DNA of 64,000 bases from Pogostemon cablin (taxonomy: Eukaryota > Streptophyta > Magnoliopsida > Lamiales > Lamiaceae), in assembly GCA_023678885.1 (NCBI GenBank), contig CM042994.1, positions 15,099,073 through 15,163,072 of the forward strand. Direction: 5' to 3'. The notes under the pieces are model-generated. The model saw only the letters and a list, made by a program, of their open reading frames with translations. It was not told the DNA's origin and did no database searches. Shown here piece after piece: positions 54,636 to 64,000 of this stretch (the first letter of the stretch is position 1; each line of letters starts with the position of its first letter). The translations under genes were made by a program, and so were the position numbers.

Positions 54636-56549
54636 CATTTCCTTTATATTGATTCATATTTTCTTCATCGTGACGCTCATTTTTCTTCATCATGATGCTT
54701 TTTTCTTCATCGTGATGCTCATTTCCTTCACCGTGGCTCATTTTCTTCATCATGATACATATTTTCTTCATCAAGATGCTCATTTTCTTCATCATGGTGC
54801 TCATTTTCTTCATCATGATACTTACTTTCTTAATCATGTCGCATATTTTCTTCATCATGATGCTTATTTTCTTCATCATGATACACATTTTCTTCATCAC
54901 GATGTTCATTTTCTTCATCATGATTCTCATTTTCTTTATCATGTCGCATATTTTCTTCATCATAATACTCATTTTCTTAGTCATAATGCTCATTTCCTTC
55001 ATCATGATGCTTATTTTCTTCATCATGATGCTTATTTTTTCAACGTGATGCATATTTTCTTCATCATGATGCTCAATTCCTTCATCATGATGCGCATTTT
55101 CTTCATCATGATGCTCAATTTATACATCATGATGCTCATTTTCTTCATCATGATGCATATTTTCTCAATCATGATGCTAATTTTCTTCATCATGATTCTT
55201 TTTTTTTTTATCATGATGCTCATTTTCTTCATCATGATGCTCATTTTCTTCATATGATGCATATTTTCTTCATCATAATGCTCATTATCTTCATCATGAT
55301 GCTCATTTTCTTCATCATGATACGTGTTTTCTTCATCGTGATGCTCATTTTCTTCATCGTGATGCTCATTTTATTCATCATGATACGTGTTTTCTTCATC
55401 GTGATGCTCATTTTCATTCATCGTGATGCTCATTTCCTTCATCATGATACGTGTTTTCTTCATCGTGATGCTCATTTTCATTCATCGTGATGCTCATTTC
55501 CTTCATCGTGATGCTCATTTTATTCATCATTATGCATATTATCTTCATCAAGATGCTCATTTTCTTCATCATGCTGCTCTTTTTCTTCATCAAGATGCTT
55601 ATTTATTTTATAATGATACATATTTTCTTCATCATGATGCGCATATCTTCATCATGATTTTCATTTTCTTCATCATGACGCATATTTTTTTCATCATGAT
55701 GCTCATTTTCTTCATTACGATGCATATTTTTTTCATCATGATTCAAATTTTCTTCATCATGATGCTCATTTTCTTTATTACGATGCTCATTTTCTTAATC
55801 ATGATGCACATTTTCCTCATCATGATGCATATTTTCTTCATCATGTTGCGTATTTTCTTCATCATGATGCTCATTTTCTTCATCAAGATGCTCATTTTTC
55901 GTCATCATGACGCTCATTTTCTTCATCTTGATGCATATTTTCTTCATCATGATTCTCATTTTCTTCATCACGATGCATATCTTATTCATCATGATGCTCA
56001 TTTTCTTCATCATGATGTTTATTTTCTTTATCAAGATGCATATTTTCTTTATCATAATGCATATTTTATTCATCATGATGCACATTTTCTTAATCATGAA
56101 GCTCATTTTCTTTTTCATAATATATATATATTCTTCATCATGATGCATATTTTCTTCATCAAGATGCTCAATTTCTTCATCATGATGTATATTTTCTTCA
56201 TCATGAAGCTCATTTTTTTCATTATTTTACATATTTTCTTCATTGTGATGCTCATTTCATTCATCGTGATGTTTATTTCCTTCTTCGTGATGCTAATTTC
56301 CTTCATCGTGATGCTCATTTTCTTCATCATAATGCATATTTTCTTCATCAAGATACTCATTTTCTTCAACATGATGCTCATTTTCTTCATCAAGATGTCT
56401 ATTTTCTTTATCAAGATGCATATTTTCTTTATCATGATGCATATTTTCATCATCATGGTGCACATTTTCTTCATCATGATTTATATTTTCTTCATCATGA
56501 TTTATATTTTCTTCATCATGATGCATATTTTCTTCATCATGATGCTCAT
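54636..56549. repeat. Family R, diverged continuation
   Basis: From about 54650 to 54960 the sequence echoes 53210-53480 (CCGTGGCTC near 54731, TATCATGTCGCATATT near 54949), so it is an older R duplicate. Later parts contain the TACGTG triplet at 55.3-55.5 kb, an (AT)n stretch near 56120-56131, and the CCTTCTTCGTGATGC variant near 56279 also found at 9828. It ends at the TGACTTC marker at 56550. Confidence 0.75.
55321..55510. repeat. Local triplication of a TACGTGTTTTC sub-block
   Basis: TACGTGTTTTCTTCATCGTG starts at 55321, 55384 and 55448, so the spacings are 63 and 64 bp, or three monomers each. The 64-bp step comes from an extra base in CTCATTTTCATTCATCG. A small, evidently young local amplification. 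Confidence 0.85.
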
Positions 56550-58984
56550 TGACTTCATCATGATGCTCGTTTCCTTCATCATGATGATCATTTTCTTCAT
56601 CTTGATGCTCATTTTCTTAATCATGATGCATATTTTCTTAATCATGATGCTCATTTTGTTAAACATGATGCATATTTTCTAAATCATGATGCTCATTTTC
56701 TTCATCATAATGCTCATTTTCTTCATCACGATGTTCATTTTCTTCATCATGATTTCTTCATCATGATCCTAAATTTCCTCATCATGATTCTTATTTACTT
56801 TATCTTGATGCATATTTTCATCATCATGATGTTCATTTTCTTCGTCTTGATGCATATTTTCTTCATCACGATGCATATTTTATTCATCATAACGCTCATT
56901 TTCTTCATCATGATTTCTTCATCATGATGAAAATTTCTTCATCATGATCCTCATTTTCTTCATCTTGATGCATATTTTCTTCAATATGAAGCTCATTTTC
57001 TTCATCATGATGCATATTTTATTCTTCATGATGCTCATTTTCTTCATCATAATCCTCATTTTCTTCAGCATGATGCATATTTTCTTCATTAATATCCTCA
57101 TTTTCTTCATCATGATGCACATTCTTTTTCATGATGCATATTTTCTTCATCAACATGCTCATTTTCTTCATCGTGATGCATATTTTCTTCATCAAGATGT
57201 TCAATTTCTTCATCATGATGTATATTTTCTTCTTCATGACTCGTTTTCTTCATTATTATACATATTTTCTTCATCGTGATGCTAATTTCCATCATCTTGA
57301 TGCTTATTTCCTTCTTCGTTATGCTCATTTTCTTCATCAAGATACTCATTTTCTTCAACATGATTCTCATTTTCTTCATCAAGATGCTTATTTTCTTTAT
57401 CATGATGCATATTTTCTTTATCATAATGCATATTTTCTTCCTTATGGTGCACATTTTCTTCATCATGATTTATATTTTCTTCATCATGATGCATATTTTC
57501 TTCATCATGATGCTCATTTTCATAATCATGATGCTCATTTTCTTAGTCATGATACATATTTTCTTAATCTTGATGCTTATTTACTTCATCATGATGCATA
57601 TTTTCTAAATCATTATCCATATTTTCTTCAACACTATTCTCATTTTCTTCATCATAATGCTCATTTTCTTCATCATGATACTCATTTTCTTCATCATGAT
57701 TTCTTCATCATGATGCTAAATTTCCTCATCATGATGCTCATTTTCTTCATCTTGATGAATATTTTCTTCATCAAGATGCTCATTTTCTTCATCTTGATGC
57801 ATATTTTCTTCATCGCGATGCTCATTTTATTCATCATAATGCTCATTTTCTTCATCATGATTTCTTCATCATGATGCTAAATTTCTTCATCATGATGCTC
57901 ATTTTCTTCATCTTGATGCATATTTTCTTCATCATGAAGCACATTTTATTCATCATGATGCATATTTTATTAATCATGATGCTTATTTTCTTCATCATTA
58001 TGCTTATTTTCTTCATCATTATGCATATTTTCTTCATTAAGATCCTCATTTTCTTCATCATGACACTCTTTTTTTTACATCATGATGCATATTTTCTTCA
58101 TCAACATGCACATTTTCTTCATCATGATGCATATTTTCTTCAGCAAGATGCTCATTTTTTTCATCAAGCTGCTCATTTTCTTCATTAAGAAGTTTATTTT
58201 CTTTATCATGATACACATTATATTCATCATGATTTTTATTTTCTTCATCATAATGCATATTTTCTTCATCATGATGCTAATTTTCTTCATCATGAAGCTC
58301 ATTTTCTTCATTATGATGCATATTTTTTTCATCAAGATCGAATTTTCTTCATCATGATAATCATTTTCTTCATTACGATGCTAATTTTCATCATCACGAT
58401 GCTCATTTTCTTAATCATGATGCATATTTCATTCATGATGCTCATTTTTTTCATCATGACACATATTTTCTTCATCATGATGCGTATGTTCTTCATCGTG
58501 ATGCTCATTTTTCTTAATCATGATTTCTTCATCATGACGCTCAATTTCTTCATCATGATGCTCATTTTCTTCATCTTGACGCATATTTTATTCGTCATGA
58601 TGCTCATTTTCTACATCACGATGCATATTTTATTCATCATGATGCTCATTTTATTCATTATAATGCTTATTTTCTTTATCATGATGCATATTCTCTTCAT
58701 CAAGATGCATATTTTATTCATTATGATGCTCATTTTCATCATCATGATGCATATTTTCTTCATCATGATGCATATTTTCTTCATCAAGATGCTCAATTTC
58801 TTCATCATGGTTCTCATTTTCTTCATCATGATGCTTATTTTTTTAACATGATGCATATTTTCTTCATCGTGATGCTCATTTTCTTCATCATGATGCATAT
58901 TCTCTTCATCATGATGCTCACTTTATTCATCATGATGAATATTTTCTTCATCATAATTCATATTTTCTTCATCATGATGCTCAT
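56550..58984. repeat. Diverged family Q unit, 2,435 bp
   Basis: It follows the Q landmark order: CATGATTTC short monomers near 56750, 56911, 57698 and 57858, CATTATATTCATC near 58216, TTTCATTCATGATGC near 58427 and GCGTATG near 58482. It carries many more private substitutions than the Q units at 3-46 kb. I read it as an older Q copy outside the homogenised core. Confidence 0.78.
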
Positions 58985-61771
58985 TGACTTCATCATGATG
59001 CTCATTTCCTTCATCATGATGCTAATTTTCTTCACCACGATGCTTATTTTCTTAATCATGATGCATATTTTCTAAATCATGTTGCATATTTTCTTCATCT
59101 TGATGCTCATTTTCTTCATCATGATGCGTATTTTCTAAATCATGACGCATATTTTCTTTATCACGATGCTCATTTTCTTCATCGTGATGCTCATTTTTCT
59201 TCATCATGATTTCTTCATATTGATGCTCAATTTCTTCATCTTGATGCATATTTTCTTCATCATGATGCTCATTTTCCTAATCATAATGCATATTTTATTC
59301 ATCATGATGCTCATTTTCTAAATCATGATGCTTATTTTCTTTATCATGATGCATATTTTCTTCATCATGATGCATATTATATTCATCATGATGCTAATTT
59401 TCTTCATCATGATGCATATTTCATTCATCATGATGCTCATTTTCTTCATCATAATGCATATTTTTATCATCATGATGCGTATGTTCTTCATCGTAATGCT
59501 CATTTCTCTTCATCATAATTTCTTCATCATGATGCTCAATTTCTTCATCATGATGCTCATTTTCTTCATCTTAATGCATATTTTCTTCATCGTGATGCTC
59601 ATTTTTTCATCATGATGCTTATTTTCTTCACCATGATGCTTATTTTCTTCATCATGATGCTCATTTTCTTCATCATGATGCATATTATATTCATCATGAT
59701 GTTCATTTTCTTCATCATAACGCTCATTTTCTTTTTCATGATGCATATTTTCTTCATCATGATGCATATTTTCTTCATCAAGATGCTCAATTTCTTCATC
59801 ATGGTGCTCATTTTCTTCATCATGATGCTCGTTTTGTACATCATGATGCATATTTTCTTCATCATGATGCTCATTTTCTTTATCATGATACATATATTCT
59901 TCATCATAATTCGTATTTTCTTCATCATGATGCTCATTGACTTCATCATGATGCTCATTTTCTTCATCACGATGCTCATTTTCTTAATCATGATGCATAT
60001 TTTCTTCATCTCGATGCTCATTTTCTACATCACGTTGCTCATTTTCTTCATCTTGATGCTTATTTTCTTCATCATGATGCTCATTTTCTTCATCACGATG
60101 CATATTATATTTATCATGATGCTCATTTTCTTTTTCATGATGCATATTTTCTTCATCAAGATGCTCAATTTCTTAATCATGGTGCTCATTTTCTTCATCA
60201 TGATGTTTATTTCTTTGTCATGATGCATATTTTCTTCATCAAGAAGCTCATTTTCTTAATCATGATGCACATTTTCTTCATCACGAGGCTCATTTTCTCA
60301 TCATGATGCATATTTTCTTCATCATGATGCACATTTTCTACATCATGATTTTCATTTTTCTTCATCATAATGCATATTTTCTTTATCATGAAGCTCGTTT
60401 TCTTCATCATGAGGCTCATTTTCTTCATCATGATTCATATTTTCTTCATCATAATTCATATTTTCTTCATCATGATGCTCATTGACTTCATCATGAAGCT
60501 CATTTTCTTCATCAAGATGCTCATTTTCTTCATCACGATGCTCATTTTCTTAATCAAGATGCATATTTTCTTCTTCATGATGCTCATTTTCTTCATCATG
60601 ATACATATTCTCTAAATCATTATGTATATTTTCTTCATCACGATGCTCATCTTCTTCATCATAATGCTCATTTTCTTTATCGTGATGCTCATTTTCTTCT
60701 TAATGATTTCTTCATCATGACGCTCAATTTCTTCATCATGATGCTCATTTTCTTAATCTTGATGCATATTTTCTTCATCATGATGCTCATTTACTTCATC
60801 ACGATGCATATTATATTCATCATGATGCTTATTTTCTTTATCATAATGCTTATTTTCTTTTTCATGATGAATATTTTCTTCATCATGATGCATATTTTAT
60901 TCATCATGATGCTCATTTTCTTCACCATGATGCTCATTTTCTTCATCATGATGCATATTTTTTTCAACATGATGCACATTTTCTTCATCATGATTTTCAT
61001 TTTTCTTCATCATAATTCATATTTTCTTTATCATGAAGCTCATTTTCTTCATCATGAGGCTCATTTTCTTCATCATGATGCATATTTTCTTCATCATAAT
61101 TCATATTTTCTTCATCATGATGCTCATTGACTTCATCATGAAGCTCATTTTCTTCATCAAGATGCTCATTTTCTTCATCAGATGCTCATTTTCTTAATCA
61201 AGATGCGTATTTTCTTCTTCATGATTCTCATTTTCTTCATCATGATACATATTCTCTAAATCATTATGTATATTTTCTTCATCACGATGCACATTTTCTT
61301 CATCACAATGCTCATTTTCTTTATCGTGATGCTCATTTTTCTTCTTAATGATTTCTTCATCATGATACTCAATTTCTTCATCATGATGCTCATTTTCTTA
61401 ATCTTGATGCATATTTTCTTCATCATGATGCTCATTTACTTCATCACGATGCATATTACATTCATCATGATGCTTATTTTCTTCATCATAATGCTTATTT
61501 TCTTTATCATGATGAATATTTTCTTCATCATGATGCATATTTTATTCATCATGATGCTCATTTTCTTCATCAAGATGCTCATTTTCTTCATCATGATGCA
61601 TATTTTCATCGTCATGATCCTTATTTTCTTCTTCATGATGCTCATTTTCTTCATCATGATGCATATTTTCATCATCATCATCCTTATTTTCTTCATCATG
61701 ATACTCACTTTATTCATCATGATGCATATTTTCTTCATCATAATTCATATTTTCTTCAATATGATGCTCAT
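58985..61771. repeat. 2.79-kb tandem unit, copy 1 (Q-like start, then P)
   Basis: TGACTTC markers at 58985, 59938, 60483, 61128 and 61772 give internal spacings of 953, 545, 645 and 644 bp. The first 0.9 kb resembles the Q segment at 35.0-35.5 kb and the rest is family P. The following unit repeats the spacing pattern. A one-base loss near 61180 (CATCAGATGC) lies in this copy. Confidence 0.84.
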
Positions 61772-64000
61772 TGACTTCATCATGATGCTCATTTCCTTCA
61801 TCATGATGCTCATTTTCTTCACCACGATGCTTATTTTCTTAATCATGATGCATATTTTCTAAATCATGATGCATATTTTCTTCATCTTGATGCTCATTTT
61901 CTTTATCATGATGCGTATTTTCTAAATCATGACGCATATTTTCTTTATCACGATGCTCATTTTCTTCATCGTGATGCTCATTTTTCTTCATCATGATTTC
62001 TTCATCTTGATGCTCAATTTCTTCATCATGAAGCTCATTTTCTTCATCTTGATGCATATTTTCTTAATCATGATGCTCATTTTCCTCATCATAATGCATA
62101 TTTTATTCATCATGATGCTCATTTTCTAAATCATGATGCTTATTTTCTTTATCATGATGCATATTTTCTTCATCATGATGCATATTATATTCATCATGAT
62201 GCTCATTTTCTTCATCATGATGCTAATTTTCTTCATCATGATGCATATTTCCTTCATCATGATGCTCATTTTCTTCATTATAATGCATATTTTTTTCATC
62301 ATGATGCGTATGATCTTCATCGTAATGCTCATTTCTCTTCATCATAATTTTTTCATCATGATGCTCAATTTCTTCATCATGATGCTCATTTTCTTCATCT
62401 TAATGCATATTTTCTTCATCGTGATGCTCATTTTCTTCATCATGATGCTTATTTTCTTCACCATGATGCACATTTTCTTCATCATGATGCATATTATATT
62501 CATCATGATGCTCATTTTCTTCATCATAACGCTCATTTTCTTTTTCATGATGCATATTTTCTTCATCATGATGCATATTTTCTTCATCAAGATGCTCAAT
62601 TTCTTCATCATGGTGCTCATTTTCTTCATCATGATGCTCGTTTTGTACATCATGATGCATATTTTCTTATTCATGATGCTCATTTTCTTTATCATGATAC
62701 ATATATTCTTCATCATAATTCTTATTTTCTTCATCATGATGCTCATTGACTTCATCATGATGCTTATTTTCTTCATCATGATGCTCATTTTCTTAATCAT
62801 GATTCATATTTTCTCATCTTGATGCTCATTTTCTACATCACGATGCTCATTTTCTTCATATTGATGCATATTTTCCTCATCATGATGCTCATTTTCTTCA
62901 TCACGATGCATATTATATTTATCATGATGCTAATTTTCTTTTTCATGATGCATATTTTCTTCATCAAGATGCTCAATTTCTTAATCATGGTGCTCATTTT
63001 CTTCATTATGATGTTTATTTCTTTATCATGATGCATTTTTTCTTCATCAAGAAGCTCATTTTCTTAATCATGATGCACATTTTCTTCATCACGAGGCTCA
63101 TTTTTTTCATCATGATGCATATTTTCTTCATCATGATGCACATTTTCTACATCATGATTTTCATTTTTCTTCATCATAATGCATATTTTCTTTATCATGA
63201 AGCTCATTTTCTTCATCATGAGGCTCATTTTCTTCATCATGATGCATATTTTCTCCATCATAATTCATATTTTCTTCATCATGATGCTCATTGACTTCAT
63301 CATGAAGCTCATTTTCTTCATCAAGATGCTCATTTTCTTCATCACGATGCTCATTTTCTTAATCAAAATGCATATTTTCTTCTTCATGATGCTCATTTTC
63401 TTCATCATGATACATATTCTCTAAATCATTATGTATATTTTCTTCATCACGATGCTCATCTTCTTCATCATAATGCTCATTTTCTTTATCGTGATGCTCA
63501 TTTTCTTCTTAATGATTTCTTCATCATGACGCTCAATTTCTTCATCATGGTGCTCATTTTCTTAATCTTGATGCATATTTTCTTCATCATGATGCTCATT
63601 TACTTCATCACGATGCATATTATATTCATCATGATGCTTATTTTCTTTATCATAATGCTTATTTTCTTTTTCATGATGAACATTTTCTTCATCATGATGC
63701 ATATTTTATTCATCATGATGCTCATTTTCTTCACCATGATGCTCATTTTCTTCATCATGATGCATATTTTTTTCAACATAATGCACATTTTCTTCATCAT
63801 GATTTTCATTTTTCTTCATCATAATTCATATTTTCTTTATCATGAAGCTCATTTTCTTCATCATGAGGCTCATTTTCTTCATCATGATGCATATTTTCTT
63901 CATCATAATTCATATTTTCTTCATCATGATGCTCATTGACTTCATCATGAAGCTCATTTTCTTCTTCAAGATGCTAATTTTCTTCATCAGATGCTCATTT
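61772..64000. repeat. 2.8-kb tandem unit, copy 2, cut by the window end
   Basis: Markers at 61772, 62747, 63292 and 63937 give spacings of 975, 545 and 645 bp. The offset to copy 1 is 2787 bp at the left and 2808-2809 bp after a one-monomer insertion. Even the P-family one-base loss CATCAGATGC recurs near 63986. The last kilobase also equals the first kilobase of the window in landmark order. Confidence 0.84.

Larger units (their letters stand above)
1..64000. repeat. 21-bp minisatellite/satellite array filling the window
   Basis: Every sequenced part consists of head-to-tail 21-bp monomers. The + strand consensus is the 18-base core ATTTTCTTCATCATGATG plus a tail of CTC or CAT. The two tail types often alternate, giving a loose 42-bp dimer. 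Common variants are CATCTTGATG, CATCAAGATG, CATCACGATG, CATCGTGATG, TTTATC, TTAATC, TACATC, GCTTATT and GAAGCTC. No inverted monomer was seen on either strand. Read on the - strand the monomer spells the heptad H-H-D-E-E-N-E/M. On the + strand it spells M-M-L/H-I-F-F-I or H-D-A-H-F-L-H. These frames are interrupted throughout by stops and by indels that are not multiples of three, so I treat the array as non-coding. Arrays like this are typical of eukaryotic heterochromatin; organism and chromosomal site are inference. Confidence 0.97.

Noticed and set aside
56117..56132. TATA-like (AT)n stretch as a promoter
   Set aside because: It is a short dinucleotide run inside the array with no gene downstream, and it is a variant of the CATAATACATGTATTC monomer seen at 49.65 and 53.66 kb.
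1..64000. CRISPR array
   Set aside because: Repeats are directly adjacent with no unique spacers, are 21 bp long, and show graded variation in every monomer.
1..64000. Transmembrane or signal-peptide proteins suggested by IFFIMM runs
   Set aside because: The hydrophobicity is a consequence of reading ATT TTC TTC ATC repeats. The opposite strand of the same DNA reads as acidic and histidine-rich.
1..64000. Transposon, retroelement or viral remnants
   Set aside because: No non-repeat sequence, terminal inverted or long terminal repeats, or recognisable enzyme motifs are present; the block junctions are monomer-to-monomer.
1..64000. tRNA, rRNA, telomere repeat or CENP-B box
   Set aside because: No cloverleaf-like or rRNA-like stretch is visible, and neither TTAGGG-type repeats nor a CENP-B box-like motif was seen.

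Overview
The window is one continuous minisatellite/satellite array. Apart from two runs of exactly 500 N, all of it is built from a 21-bp monomer. On the + strand the monomer is an 18-base core, ATTTTCTTCATCATGATG, followed by a three-base tail, CTC or CAT. About 3,000 monomers are present, all in the same orientation. I find no credible gene, RNA gene, mobile element or CRISPR array. The many open frames are by-products of the monomer: four of its six frames contain no stop. A homogeneous 64-kb array with nested higher-order periods and roughly 30% GC, interrupted by fixed-size scaffold gaps, points to an AT-rich eukaryotic chromosome in a centromeric, pericentromeric, subtelomeric or interstitial heterochromatic block. 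I cannot name the species.

The layout can be read from a rare marker monomer carrying TGACTTC. It occurs at about 529, 1175, 3151, 5658, 8165, 11514, 14023, 16488, 17995, 20214, 24788, 27296, 28803, 31022, 33529, 34998, 37443, 41644, 43035, 45521, 46792, 50162, 51195, 54256, 56550, 58985, 59938, 60483, 61128, 61772, 62747, 63292 and 63937. From it I distinguish family P (1-1.4 kb, 46.6-47.6 kb, 50.5-52.5 kb, 59-64 kb; short periods near 545 and 646 bp), family Q (1.9-46.6 kb; a 2.507-kb higher-order repeat and its shortened forms), family R (49.2-50.5 kb and 52.5-56.5 kb) and a small segment S (8.9-10.1 kb). P, Q, R and S are my labels.

A second level of structure lies on top of the Q repeats. 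A roughly 9.2-kb block (11.9-21.1 kb) recurs at 22.7-31.9 kb, offset 10.77-10.81 kb. A roughly 6-kb block (32.5-38.5 kb) recurs at 40.6-46.6 kb, offset 8.08-8.12 kb. R-type sequence is duplicated with a 4.01-4.09 kb offset, and the last 5 kb is a 2.79-2.81 kb tandem pair. Family P lies at both ends of the window, so the array very probably continues on both sides. Both N gaps fall where one family changes to another, so true lengths and joins there are unknown.

No genes work together here. What can be described is the repeat's architecture, its history of duplication and truncation, and physical properties of the monomer: a 21-bp period equal to two helical turns, a phased ATTTT tract, and a perfect 10-bp palindrome CATCATGATG in each unit. 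I found no previously undescribed gene system. The nested higher-order structure is the most notable content.
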